DNA from: Cinnamomum chago
Lineage: Eukaryota; Streptophyta; Magnoliopsida; Laurales; Lauraceae
Length of the DNA: 64,000 nt
Direction: 5' to 3'
NCBI GenBank assembly: GCA_038049695.1
Contig: CP142457.1
Coordinates: 27,179,001 to 27,243,000, forward strand
Shown here: piece by piece, positions 11,446 through 23,250 of the stretch
Numbering within the stretch: position 1 is the stretch's first letter
How the letters are laid out: every line of letters begins with the position of its first letter
Translations under genes and position numbers: made by a program
The notes under the pieces: model-generated
Databases searched by the model: none
Told to the model about the DNA's origin: nothing
What the model saw: the letters and a program-made list of their open reading frames with translations, nothing else

Positions 11446-12361
11446 AGCATTCGCAACAGAGAACCAATGGAAACATCGATAGAACGAATCATCTTTTGAA
11501 GGAAGAGTATCGTGATTCCAATACTTTATGTCATGAAATTTTGCACGTGCCTCCCAACAATTGGAATTCTGTTCAGAAGAATCCAAAGTTTTTTCTTTCC
11601 CTGCAATCTTCTTCTCCAAGACAAAGCCTGGAGACAGAAGGAAAAAAAATTATGGAAAAAAAATCAAAATTGGAATTTTCTGAGAATACAGTCTTCAGTT
11701 TTGATAAATCATGTGTGGACACACAAAACAAATAAGTACTTGTAAATCATAAATAGAATCACAGATAAAGTGAGTGGAATAGAGTACTTGCTCTTTGCAC
11801 TCTCAAGTGATAATGATAATTGTCATTACTATTGTTCATTCGAAGGCTTATCCCATCTATCTCATGTTGGGTCTTTGAGGACTCCTCTCATCCCCATTTA
11901 AAGCTTGTTATCTAAAACATTCAAGTCTTTATCTCCCTAGTTCCTTGCACTTGCAACACAACACTTCGTACTGTGAATGTTTATTATCTTATTTCCACAT
12001 GCCTAAACCATCCTATATGGCATTCATTGAAACTCTCTTACGTTAAGAACCGCCTATAGTCTTCATCTTATGTACTTAATCCTAATAAACTTCACACCTC
12101 CCATCTCAGTGTATTCATCTCGGCCGCACATCCATCCTCGGGTGGCAATCATCTATAAATCATTACATACCTCGGTGTGAATTCCACTTTTTATATACTT
12201 AATCCTAATAAGATGTAATTCCACAGATTCATCTTAGCATACACATCCATCCTTAGCAATTGGCTATAAATCTTGCCATACCTCAGTACTAGTTCCACTT
12301 ACTACTACAGCTGCTGCCGTTATAATGACACTTCCATAGAAGATAATTTCTTATATATATA

Positions 12362-12403
<42 letters not shown>

Positions 12404-15400
12404 AATGAAGGATTTAATTCACAAGTTCAAAAAAAAAAAAAAACCTATACATGTCTCCCAGTTATTTCAAAATAAGCAATGTATCCATATCAAAATCACA
12501 TCCGATATTTGATTTTTCATGCATTAAATCCACATCCCGAAGCATCCATGCATCACTGTTGTGTCTGGCATCAAAGATATCTAATACAATAAATCATCAC
12601 ACAGAGTAGGACTGTATAAAAATAGAAAAGAAGAAAAAGACACCTAATAAACCTACTGTCAAATCAGACCTCAGAGATCTATCCAAAAACCAAAAAAAAA
12701 AGAAAAGAAAAGAAAAGCAGGCCTAAGAGTTCCTGCTTTGGCTAATGAATCGACATTCTCATTCCATCTCTTGGGCCGACAAAGGATAATATCTAACTCA
12801 TTCACCAAGAATGCTAACCTCTAAGGAACTTTCAAGTTTCAACTTCCCTTCAGCCATCTTAATGCATTTACTGAATGGCTTTCTATTACATAAAAAGCTA
12901 GAAATAATGATTCTTGAATAATTTTTATGCATTATCTCATGGTCATAACTTGCACATTGCCATGATCACCCCCCAAAAAATGTAGAACGCAATAAATAGC
13001 TCTCCATCATTATCCAAGGTGTTGTTTGGATGCAGTCATTAAGTTATGTAAATGATTCACATGTGTAAAGGTTATGCACCATTATGTTTGTTTATGCTCA
13101 TTTGCGCATGTGATGCTTAAACCGTTCATCCTCTTCGGAAGGCCAAAACCGGCTAGGTCAAATTTTAGCTATTGATTCATCATGGATTTTAAGATATTTG
13201 CAAAAAAGTCAAGACCCTAAAATCTACCAGTTAGGACTTTTGTGGGCCACATTTTCATGATCTGAACCATTCATCCTCTTTAGAAGACCCAAAACGGATA
13301 TGGGGCCAATTTTCATGCTTTCATTCATCGTGTATCTAAAGAAATTTGTGAAAAAACATTAGATCGTTGGATGTAACTAGTGTAAATGACAGGCTGGAAA
13401 CATCCCCTGGGGCCAGTCCATTTTTTTTAATCCAATTTCCCTATTTTTGTGGGGCCCTAAATCATGTTCTGAACTGCCCATCCTCTCCAGAAGGCCAACA
13501 ATAGACAGGGTAAATTTCATCTGTTGATTCATCACGGATGTTGAGATATTTGCGAAAAAGTTCAGACCATAAAATCTGCCATTATGGACTTCTGTGGTGA
13601 CCATTTTCACGATCTGAACTGTTCATTCACTTTAGAATGCGAAAAAAAAAAAAAAAAAAAAGCCCTGTGGGGAGAGGGTGTCAAAGTCCATGTCTTGATT
13701 CATCGTGGATTTAAAGAAATTTCTGAAAAACAGTGAGCCCTTGGATGTACTCAAACCCGCATATGGAGATGTGAAAATGACAAACAATGGAATCTCTCAC
13801 ATATGAAATGACACACATGAGCATCATTTACACGTGAGTCATTTTCACAAAAACTAAACAACCCCTAAAGCACTCCCCTTACACCCAACTTCCCAAGGGC
13901 CCCAAATTTCCTAGGAGAAATTTGTTCCATTACCTCAACATTAAGACTCACCATGCATATGGCTCTCATTTATGGACTATAATGCCTTCTAATGACTGCA
14001 TCCACTCCCTTCCAAGTTCAAGTAAGAAACAGCTCAACCCCATAAGCACGTAAACCCAAATGAGATAACCACAATTCGCACCCCCCCCCCCCCCCCCCCT
14101 CCCCCCCAATTTCTCCTACTAAATAGCACTTTTAAAGAATTTCATATTCAACTCTATCTAATTTCTCCAAGCAACTGCAAGCGATGATATTTCCATGTAT
14201 GAATGACAATGACTCCTCTTTTTGTGTATATGAATGAATCGCTGCAAACTACAGCATTTCAAAAACCCTGAACCGGCCAAATCAAATAGCGGATTGTTTG
14301 ATTCGAACGGTATGAGATTTAAGGGCACCTAGAACGAATTAGGTAACTATGATCTAGATCTCAACCTGTGGTCCTTTACAAAATCATACATCTAGAAAGT
14401 GCTAGAAAATATTTCTACTGAAGACTAAATTCAAAATCTACTAATCCCCCTTGAGCAAATATTCCTACTAAATGGAAAAAGCTACCCATGTCATCCGACA
14501 TAGAGCCACACTCCTAAGCAATAATTAGTGACATTGTTAACAGCCTGGTCTAACAATTATCATCATCATCATCAAAGCCTTGTCCCAACTATGATGGTCT
14601 AACAACTATAAAAAAAAAAAAAAAAAAAAAAAAATAGACTAAAAAAGAATTCCCCATGCAATATATTCAGTATCACTGCATCAGGAGTATCTATCTAGAA
14701 TATCTTCTTCCAGCACGAACTCATGATGGAGATGGACAAGCTCAATTTATACTAGGAGGAAAGCAACAAAAAGATGACAAGAGATTCAAGCACAAAATAC
14801 AACTTACTTTTGCAAGACAAGTCCTCTTAAATGAGAACTTTCCTGACCCAAGCTTGTTAGACCCCAGCTTCCGGTCTAAGCAAGGAGAATTTACATTAGA
14901 ATTTACATAAACCATCAACTCAAAATCTGAAACTGCACCACATGGATGGTTCTCTCCTTTTTTCTTTTTTCTTTTCCTTTTTGCCTCTAACTATTCTTCT
15001 TTTAACAATCTTCTTTGGAAATCTCAAAAGGATGTAACTTTAGCATTTCTTAGAGAGATCCACACAGGCATAAAAATAATAGAAATAAATAAAAAGAAAA
15101 ACTACTGAAAAAAGGATCAAAACTGAGCCATGAACATCTGCAAGTTTCAGGCTTGCAAATCCATCTCTAAGGCCCACCCTTTTTTTTCTTTTTCTTTTTT
15201 AAATCAGTAACAAAAGCTTTCATTAAAAAAGGCAAAGAACAAAAGAAGAGAACCAAAAGAGATAAGAAGAGGGTACAAGAGCATTGAACCCACCCAACAC
15301 CAAATTACATAACAAGACCCACCAAAGGAGAAGTCCTCTCAACCCCTTGCTTAGCTAAAACATCCGCCATAGAATTAGCTAACCTATCCTTGTGATGAAA

Positions 15401-17096
15401 AGCAACTTCTAAAGAAGAAGATAGATCCATGATTTCATTATAATGAAATTGAAATCTCCAAGGCCAGGCCTTAACCTAAGCGATCACATTAGAAGAGCCA
15501 CTTTCCATAATAAAGCTACCAATAAAATTTCTTGTAAACAGTCTAAGGGCTTCCAAAATAGCTAACACCTCCGCTTCGTTGGAGTCGCAAACACCCACGG
15601 ACTTTGAGAACAAAAGTAAAACCTCGCCCTTACTGTTACGAAGCACTCCACCAACCCTTGCCGGTCTTGGATTCCCCCTCAAAGCTCCATCCGCGTTGAA
15701 TTTGAAGACCCTAATAGGAGGAGACCAAAGAGCAGATCTCCTCACCTTAATTTGGCCACACCCCATACAAGCTTCCCAATTAAAAAGAATATCATTTAGG
15801 TTGAAATTGGAAAACTCCTTTCTTACCAAAGCTTCTTTCGCAATCTTTAAGGTGACCTTTAGTAATCAACTCATCTATTGACGAAGAAGAGCCCCTAAAG
15901 ATCTTGTCATTCCTTTCCTTCCAAATAGACCACATAATTGCAAATGGGATAATCCTCCATAAAACATGCCTACACCCAACAAAGCACTCACCCAACCACG
16001 AGTCCACTGCATCCAGCCCATTGGGTCAGCTCAAACTATTAGGTCAGCCCAAACTCAAAATCAGGCCCATTTGATCCAGTCATAGGACAGGTTGTACAGT
16101 CAATTTTCTAGATTTATATTAGTTGTTTATACCTTTTATAGATTGTAATCACCCAAATCAATGGGTCAGATGTAAATGTACCATATACAGGCATATGAGA
16201 TCTATTTAAAGAGACAATGGGATCATAAGGGATCCATCGAATTCCACCCAATATTTTCTGTTTGTCTCATTCTCTTTGTGATTGATATCAAGTAAGAGGG
16301 CCCACCTTAATGCATACTAATCATGGGTCTATGTGGGATCTGAAGCTTGTTCTAAGGATTAAAGGTAGGCCAAATATCAGTACAATCTGAAGATCTTAAC
16401 AATGTATTCAAAAATTCCAGCATTTTAACAATTTATGAGTGTCTATATAAATATTAAACTTTTGGGGCCTTGAATACATGACCACAACCATTGGAATTTT
16501 CTGATTTTGTGTCATTGTATGTATCCACAGTCAACATTTAAATTTCTAAATCCCACCTGAATCTTGTGATTGGCATGCATCAATCAAGGTGACCCCTCAC
16601 TAAAGCATTCACAAGTTCGAAACTTGCCACCCATTCTTAGTGCAATTTCCCTCATTGAAACAAAATATCATATCATTTTTTGAAAATCAACAGCGAAATT
16701 CAACAAAAGATAAATACATAAAGAGACAAATGCAACAAATGCAGTAATAACAATTACCACAATACCCTTCCGGGAGTGGAATTGCAGCACCCTGTAATTT
16801 CCTCCCACGGAACGAAGATTCCTCCACTTCCAAACCATCAACTACTACACCTGAACAACATAAATCAAACACATAAGTCATATGAAGTATAGCAAAATCA
16901 GAGAGAGAGAGAGAGAGAGACCTGTTTTTTGGGGCTTGAAGTAGTGAGAAACGGGACATGGTCCGTCGTGCTTGATGCAGCAGGGGAGCTGGTGGATCTG
17001 GTCCGTTAGATCCGGAATCTGATCATGAGAGCGGAGATCAATTCGTCCAGAGATTCCATTTCTAGAGCAGCCAGTGGAATTGATTGAATCTTCCAT
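11446..17096 (-). CDS. RNASEH2C: Ribonuclease H2 subunit C, last exon not found
   Basis: RNase H2 removes ribonucleotides from DNA and RNA from hybrids in the nucleus; subunit C is a non-catalytic partner in the trimer. Three coding exons are seen: 16922-17096 (175 bp), 16758-16850 (93 bp) and 11446-11627 (182 bp), with introns of 71 and 5130 bp. All junctions are GT/AG and keep phase, giving 150 residues. Family hallmarks are IHQLPCCIKHDGPCPVSHYF (residues 34-53), the FRGRKLQGAAIPLPEGY block (74-90) that begins the core, and NCWEARAKFHDIKYWNHD in exon 3. Exon 3 ends HWFSVANA at a strong donor (GTAAGT). Homologues continue for only about 15-20 residues; that short terminal exon was not recognised. 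Reading through the donor stops after four codons. The ATG at 17094-17096 is the only one that fits the family start. The identification rests on remembered plant homologues; no search was run. Confidence 0.88.
12365..12402. repeat. (GA)n microsatellite
   Basis: A nearly pure GA dinucleotide run of about 38 bp, preceded by a short TA run (12353-12362). It lies within RNASEH2C intron 2. Confidence 0.9.
13018..13867. mobile_element. TIR element with an internal repeat, in RNASEH2C intron 2
   Basis: The ends are inverted. The left reads GGTGTTGTTTGGATGCAGTC and the reverse complement of the right begins TAGGGGTTGTTTAGTTTTTG, and both continue with ATGA.TCACRTGT-like sequence. Inside are two diverged copies of a roughly 290-bp unit (about 13110-13390 and 13470-13760). 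Each contains a TTCATCCTCT..AGAAGGCC motif, then TTGATTCATCRYGGAT and AAGAAATTT.TGAAAAA. A TTGTTTGG terminus is common among plant hAT and PIF MITEs, but no clear target duplication was found. There is no coding frame. Confidence 0.55.
14081..14107. repeat. Poly(C) tract
   Basis: Nineteen consecutive C bases, one T, then seven more C bases. A C-run this long is unusual, and the length may not be assembled exactly. Confidence 0.9.
14561..14592 (-). mobile_element. RTE-type LINE 3' terminus relic
   Basis: The minus strand reads ATAGTTGGGACAAGGCTTTG followed by (ATG)n. This matches the typical end of plant RTE elements, which finish with an AGTTGGGA.AAGGCTT motif and a simple trinucleotide tail. 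Only the terminal few tens of bases are recognisable. Confidence 0.6.
15181..16010 (-). mobile_element. 5'-truncated L1-type LINE with RNase H domain
   Basis: Two overlapping minus-strand frames make up the 3' end of a plant L1 element. Frame 15792-16007 ends the zf-RVT domain (LWRIIPFAIMWSIWKERNDK). Frame 15476-15829 encodes the RNase H domain, with FKFNADGALRGNPRPARVGG (first catalytic Asp) and the second acidic block [13 protein letters not shown]; the last catalytic Asp region is lost to a stop. The 3' end shows the CTTTCATTAAAAAA block also seen at 4199 and 45595, followed by a T-rich stretch (15181-15206) corresponding to a poly(A). It sits in antisense-neutral orientation (same strand as the host gene) inside RNASEH2C intron 2. 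Confidence 0.82.
16007..16290. mobile_element. LTR-like fragment
   Basis: This segment has the look of a short LTR in plus orientation. It has a TATTTAAAG box near 16203, a downstream pyrimidine-rich stretch, and an end GATTGATATCA. It sits directly against the LINE fragment. I found no target duplication or primer-binding site, so the call is tentative. Confidence 0.3.
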
Positions 17097-17111
17097 TGAT
17101 GACAAAGAACA

Positions 17112-17125
17112 AAACCCTAACCCTA
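17112..17125 (+). promoter_or_regulatory. Telo-box in the RNASEH2C 5' region
   Basis: AAACCCTAACCCTA, two plant telomere-repeat units, lies 16 bp upstream of the RNASEH2C ATG. Telo-boxes are a known element near the transcription start of plant genes for ribosome components and DNA replication, which suits a replication-linked repair gene. Use here is inference. Confidence 0.6.
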
Positions 17126-17126
17126 G

Positions 17127-17165
17127 TTTACGCTCGCTCTCTCTCTCTCTCTCGCTCGCTGAAGT
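17127..17165. repeat. CT-rich tract upstream of RNASEH2C
   Basis: An imperfect (CT)n/(GCTC)n run next to the telo-box. Short pyrimidine/GA tracts are common around plant transcription starts, so it may belong to the core promoter or 5' UTR. The 71-bp intron 1 of the same gene also begins with a CT run (16905-16920 on the plus strand as GA). Confidence 0.5.
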
Positions 17166-17536
17166 TTTGAGGGTTTCCTATGGCTGCACTAATCTTTTAT
17201 GCATTCTACTGTTCCCGCCACTTTTCAAACTCAGCATTCTATCTCTTCAACAAATGTCGCACACTCCCCGCCAAGTTCTCTCAAATAGCTACCGATTAGC
17301 AATGAACTCGAGCCTGGTTGGTTTACTTCTACTAGTAAAGTAAAGTAAAGCAAATACACAAGAAAAGGGGTGCTAAATGAATGGAGCCTCCATTTTAGAC
17401 CCGAGAAAAAGTCGATACAGATCTGGATCCACGCATAAAATCTGAAATACTCAATCCAAAATCGATTGAGTCATTGTATGATCCGACGGGAGGATTTCAA
17501 ATACACAACGATAAATATATATATATATAGCTAAAG

Positions 17537-17646
17537 TAATATTTAGAGGATTTTATCATAAAAATCCATTTAGACTTGGTGGAGACGGAAAAAAAAAAAA
17601 AAAATTTGTGTGACCTGATTTTCCTAGTAAAATCCTCTAATATTTA
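17537..17646. repeat. Short hairpin MITE-like repeat
   Basis: The left arm TAATATTTAGAGGATTTTA and the right arm, reverse-complemented TAAATATTAGAGGATTTTAC, form an inverted pair around a roughly 65-bp loop containing a poly(A). No coding content; likely a small foldback element. Confidence 0.5.
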
Positions 17647-18590
17647 TATTTGATAGTCTATTTAGGTTTATTCACATACTATTTAATGAGAAATGATCTA
17701 GTGAGTGGTGCGGCATATTTAGCTTTTATTATTTCGCTGGACCATTTCTCACTATTTAACGGTCCCACTTTTGTGTATATATGATTTTATTTTTGAAGCT
17801 CTTTTATCTTATTATACTAATTTACTTTGCATCTTATTTTAGGTTTAGATCTAGTTTCTTAAGTTGATGTTGAATCCAAATACACCATGCTCTCAATGTC
17901 AAATCCGTATTCAAAAGTGGATCTATAAAGATGTATCTATGGCCGGACAAAACCATTTGCGTCTATACTCACTAGGATGTATTATCATAATGGAAGCTCA
18001 TTGGATGGAAAGATCAATATGAGGCCTACCTATGTGTAAAATCTTGAGTCTATAAGGTCATCCTAGGTTTGGACACATCATTTTATCATGATTTCAATCC
18101 AATAGTGAAGAAAAGTTGGATGAGTGTCAAACTTAGACCTGTGACTAATCATTGAGGGCAATGTGTCTGAAAAGTTTAAATTGACTCAACTTGGCCCCCA
18201 TGACAAAAAAATAAGAGAGCAGAAATAGGGGCGGCTTTTTAGAATTTTTCATATATATATATATATATATATAAAGCAATAGGGAGCTATGCTCTAGAGG
18301 GTGCCAAGTCATCGCCCTCGTTTTCTTTGATTTTTCGGGGCGCCATGTCAGCATTTTAGAAAATCGACACATGGCATCAAAATATGGTTGATGGTTTTTG
18401 TAATCCTGCATTGGATTTTCCTCTACCTAAAAGGTCAATTTGTGTAATGGCGGAAACGGGAGGGGACAAGCCGTCGAATTTTTCGGCGCGGTTTTGTAAT
18501 GCCATGTTTTTGCGGCTGGTTTTCCGACCTCCATTGAGAAATCAAATGTCATATAAGAGGAAACCGATGTTTCCTCCTCCGCGACTCTGA
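17647..18590. other. Intergenic stretch, nothing recognised
   Basis: Non-coding sequence with a (TA)n run at 18250-18273. The plus-strand frame at 18384-18590 (68 codons) has no recognisable family and is too short to support. Confidence 0.4.
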
Positions 18591-18591
18591 A

Positions 18592-20391
18592 AAGGCATTC
18601 CAGGAAGGGTTGGGCTTCAATACAACGTCACTGCAGCATGTTCTGCTACAGCAACCTCTCCCATCCAATAAGAGGCAGCCACGTGATTTAAAATTCAAAA
18701 ATGGGAGTCACAACTTTCAAAGACTTAGAAGTAAACAGTTTTCTCTTATTTCCATCATTGCCCTTTTGAACATAAAGAATTTCTCACAAAGTCCCTTGAG
18801 CTCCGTACCTAAAAAAAAACTGCAAAAACATCTCATACCTCAACATTTTTCCCACATAATGGAGAATGGTCTCGTCCTAGAATATGGAACCACTTGGACC
18901 CCACCTTCCTCTTCTCATATCATGATTTGGCATTAGGACATATTTTTACACTTTTTAATCATTCACTCACTTTTGGATTGCATTAAAAAAAAAAAAAAAT
19001 TTGACGGCCCTCTCCTATTGATAGATATATATTTAAGCTAGCCTCACAAGCTAGACTGCATTACCCATTTGTCACCTCAAAAATTTGAGGCCCAAGCAAT
19101 TAACTTCAATATTCAACTTTGACTAGCAAAGAGAAAATCCGTTCTAAGCACTGGCAAGCTACCAACTACATTTGTAATAAGAAAATTGTAGAGAGAGAAT
19201 TTGTTAAGAGAGAGAGTGAGAACTTGAGACGCACAATGTTTTAAGTGCATACTTCTAGTAAGATGTAATTAAAAGGTTAAATCGGATGAACTTTACCCTT
19301 AAAAAATTAATATTAACAAAAGGAAGTAAAGTAATAGTACACACTCTAGTATAACCTATCCTTATCCCAAATTTATTATTCTTTCCTTGTCTTAAATATT
19401 TTAAGCACATAGTATTTTAAGCCATACATCATAAGGAAATTACCATCAGGAGAGGGATGAGAAGAGATTGAGATACATATATTTTCTAGTCTTCTCAAAA
19501 GGAAGATGGATTGGTCTCTTATCATGGTGTTATAAGGGGCGACGTGAAAAGACTAGAGATTAGGGAGGGAGCAAAAAGGAAAGCCGTGAGAGATTTCACA
19601 GATGTAAGAGAGATTTTAACATGGTGATTAAATAGAGAGCAGAGATTTAGTGATAAATTTAAATGGTTTAATGAGATCATTGTTTTTTTAATTTCATATG
19701 ACGTGGCTTCCTCCAACTGGATACAAGACATTGCAGCGGCATATTATGGATGATGTGAATCAATGCTAGTATCTGATGTGATTCAATTTCTTATTTTATT
19801 TTTTATTTTATTTTCAAATTTAATCACATCTGTAAATGATAAATTTGAAGGTTGGGCCCACTATTATATTTTTGTACGACAATGATCTTCAACGAACAAA
19901 CTACATATTGGTAAAATGCAATCTAACTTATAAGGACGGCTTAAATATATGTCTATCAATCGGAAAGGGCCGTCGATTTTATTTTTATTTTTATTTTTAG
20001 ATACAATCCAATGGTGAGTGAATGATTAAAAAGTGTAAAAATATGTCCTAATGCCAAATCATGGTATGAGAAAAGGGTCAAGTGTCTGAAGTAATTAAAG
20101 GTGGGGTCTAGGTGGTCCCATATTCTAGGACGAGACCATTATCCAGTGAGGTTTGAGATGTTTTTGCAATGTTTTTTTAGGTAGGGAGCTCAAGAGACTT
20201 TGTGCGAAATTCCTTATGTTCAAAAGGGCAATGATGGAAATAAGAGAAAACTGTTTACTTCCGATGAGTCTTTGAAAGTTATGACTCCCATTTTGAATTT
20301 TAAATGACATGGCTACCTCTTATTGGATGGAAGACGTTGCTACAGCATATTACGTTGCATGGAAGCCCAACCGTTCCAGGAAATCTCTCTC
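18592..20391. mobile_element. Foldback DNA element with roughly 430-bp inverted arms
   Basis: The left arm (about 18592-19030) and right arm (about 19940-20391) are inverted copies over their whole length. Matching blocks include GGTTGGGCTTC at both outer ends, AAATGGGAGTC/GACTCCCATTT, TTATTTCCATCATTGCCCTT and its complement, CTCGTCCTAGAATATGG, and CCTAATGCCAAATCATG with its complement. The inner 0.9 kb is AT-rich and non-coding, and holds another partial copy of the outer arm around 19690-19760. Long arms with no transposase suggest a non-autonomous element, perhaps Mutator-like. I could not fix a target-site duplication because both flanks keep weak similarity. Confidence 0.75.
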
Positions 20392-20929
20392 TTAATTAAG
20401 CCATCCATTTATTTTAGGTAAATTAGCCAACAGTTCTTGAACACGGTCTTCTAAGGCATCCAGTCCAACAACTTTTTTTCTAATGTCTATAGTCGAGACA
20501 GCTGGAGATATTTTGGTGAGATGTCCCTAATATGCCACGTCATATATTTTCATAACTAATTTGCCCCTTTCAACCCTCATATTCCTAGGCCAAGTTCTCT
20601 CTTATTCTCTATTGTCTCAGAGAACTCCTTCCATCTTCTTCTCTCTCATTCTTGATTTTCCCTTGCTTTCCATAGTTGTGGAGTATCGTTGCAGAGCAAC
20701 TTCCGTCGCCACCATAACTTCCGATTCTCTCTCTTTCATTTCTTCTAAGATAGAAACAGTTTTGAAATCTCTCTCTACAACTGATTTGAAAGAGAGCAGT
20801 TTGCTATTTTGCTTGTTTTCTCTCTCTCTCTTTTCTCGATTGGATCATGGTTATCAAGTGTTCTTATTTTGGATTTCGATTTTTATTAGAATCTGATTTT
20901 CCGTATTTTGACTTTTGGTGTCGCCGGGC

Positions 20930-21240
20930 TCAAATAAATTTTTAGAAACTCTAATAAACTGGACAAAAAATCAGATAAATTTGCGAAAACTCAGATAAAT
21001 TTATTTAAGTTTTCGGCAAACTTACTTGAACTTCTGGCAAAACTCAGATAAATTTATTTGAGTTTTTTGGCAAATTTATCTGAGTTTTCGGCAAACTTAC
21101 CTGAACTTCTGACAAAACTCAGATAAATTTATCTGAGTTTTGACAAATTTATTTGAGTTTTCGGCAAACTTACCTGAACTTCTGGCAAAACTCAAATAAA
21201 TTTATCTGAATTTTGGCAAATTTATCTGAGTTTTCGAACC
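20930..21240. repeat. Palindromic minisatellite
   Basis: About three tandem units of roughly 75 bp. Each contains AACTCAGATAAATTTAT, TTTATCTGAGTTTT, GGCAAACTTACCTGAACTTC and GGCAAAACTCA. The repeated half-sites AACTCAGATAAA and TTTATCTGAGTT are inverse complements, so each unit can form a hairpin; an almost perfect palindrome sits near 21115-21141. No gene content. Confidence 0.8.
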
Positions 21241-22750
21241 TATGTTCTAGTAATCCCACTATCAAAAATCTTACTTTGCCACATTTGGTTGGCCACACTC
21301 AGTGGGAAGTAAAGATTCAGCCACAAGAGAAAAAAAAAACATACTTTTACTTTACCACACCTAAAAAACTCTACCTCCCAAAACACACGTAGTTACTTTA
21401 TCACTTGTTGACTTCTTATCTCACTTTAAATTACTTGACCTCATGGAATAATATAAAACCTATGGTTTATTGTAATTCAGCCTACTATAAAAAAAATTTC
21501 CTTCACCATGTTTGGCCAGTTACAAAAAGTGGGATGTAAAGCTTCAGCCTAAAAATATATATATATATATATACTTTTACTTTACGAACCCCCAAAAATT
21601 TTACCTCCTTAAATACAATTAGTTACTTTACCACTTGTTGACTTCTCATCTCACTTAAAATTACTTTACCTCATGGAAAAATATACAATTTACTTTACTA
21701 AAAGTATACTTTACCTATCAAATCATTTCCTTTCCTACCAATTCGATATTTACTTTATCTTACTTTATCAACAAAACGAACAACATGTGGCCTATCTTTA
21801 GGAATGATGTGTGGGGCTATCTTTGGAAACTATATATGGGATCCACCTTTAAAATTTACAATATGAAACCCACCGTTTTAGGAATTACAATATGGGGCCC
21901 ACCTTTATAGGAATTACAATGTGTACCAACCTTTTGTGAAATGTTGTGCAAGGGACCTACCTGTAATTGCCGTATGGGGCCTAGCTTTAGAAATTAGAAC
22001 ATGAGTTCCACCTTAAGGCAATGTTTGTTTTTCAGGTGATAAAGTAAAACCTATGGTCTAGTAATCCCACTACCAAAAATCTTACTTCGCCATGTTTGGT
22101 CGGTCACAATAAGTGCGAAGTAAAGATTCGGCCCAAAAAAAAAAAAAAAACATAATTTTACTTTACCACACCCAAAGGACTCTAACTCCTAAAACACACG
22201 TGGTTACTTTACCACTTGTTGACTTCTTATCGCACTTTAAATTACTTGACCTCATCGAATAATATAAAACCTATGATTTATTGTAATCCAGCCTACTATA
22301 AAAAAATTTCCTTCATCATGTTTGGCCAGTCACAAAAAGTGGGATGTAATGCTTCAGCCTCAAAAAAAATATATATATACATATATATATATATACTTTT
22401 ACTTTACCAGCCCCCAAAAATTTTACCTCCTTAAATACAATTGGTTACTTTATCACTTGTTGACTTCTCATCTCACTTAAAATTACTTTACCTCATGGAA
22501 AAATATACAATTTACTTTACTAAAAGTATACTTCACCTATCTAATAATTTCATTTTCTACTGATTTGATATTTACTTTATCTTACTTTATCAATAAAACG
22601 AACACAAACATGGGCCTATCTTTAGGACTTATGTATGGGGCTATCTTTGGAAACTATATTGTGGGTTCCACCTTTAAAATTTACAATATGAAACCCACCA
22701 TTTTAGGAATTACAACATGGGGCCACCTTTATAGGAATTACAATGTGTAT
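21235..22750. repeat. Tandem direct repeat, about 811-bp unit
   Basis: Two copies start at CTAGTAATCCCACTA (about 21247 and 22058) and run in parallel to TATAGGAATTACAATGTGTA (about 21926 and 22750). The offset drifts from 811 to about 824 bp through indels. Each unit carries TTTACTTTAC-rich sequence, a TA or A microsatellite, and a small internal repeat of GGAATTACAATATGGGGCCCAC-like lines. No coding potential. This looks like a duplicated MITE-rich segment. Confidence 0.8.
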
Positions 22751-23250
22751 ATTTTCTTGATGTGCTTCTAATATGTTTGGGCTATTCCTTCTGTTAAGCA
22801 AATTGCAGCTTTGGAAACAAGACTACCAATAAGTTACAAAAATCACTGACTTTTATCTGGGCTTTACCATCTTTGAGAATTGCACAATACACTTGGGTCC
22901 TTTTTTTTTTTCCTCAAAATCTTCTGATAAATCTTGTCATACTAGTTTCTTATCGTACTAGTTAACACCGTATCATCTGCGTACAACATGCACCAAAGGC
23001 CTTCATCTTAATCAACAAAAAAGAGTCGATCAGAACAGAAAAATATATGCTCATACTGAGACCTTGAAGGCCCTAGTGCAACCCAACTCTGTCTGGTACA
23101 TCCTCTTTAACATCAACATGCATTTGGAAAGTCTTTCCTTTCCTGGCAATTTTCCAACATATTAGCTGACTTTGTTCTCGAGCCTTTTTCAAATTCATGA
23201 AAACCAAGGAAACACATTTCAACTATGTAAACCTAAGACATCTTTTCAGA

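Noticed and set aside
15167-16310. GGCCCACC repeats as a target duplication for the LINE at 15181-16010
   Set aside because: GGCCCACC words are very common throughout this window, and the right copy lies almost 300 bp beyond the last LINE sequence.
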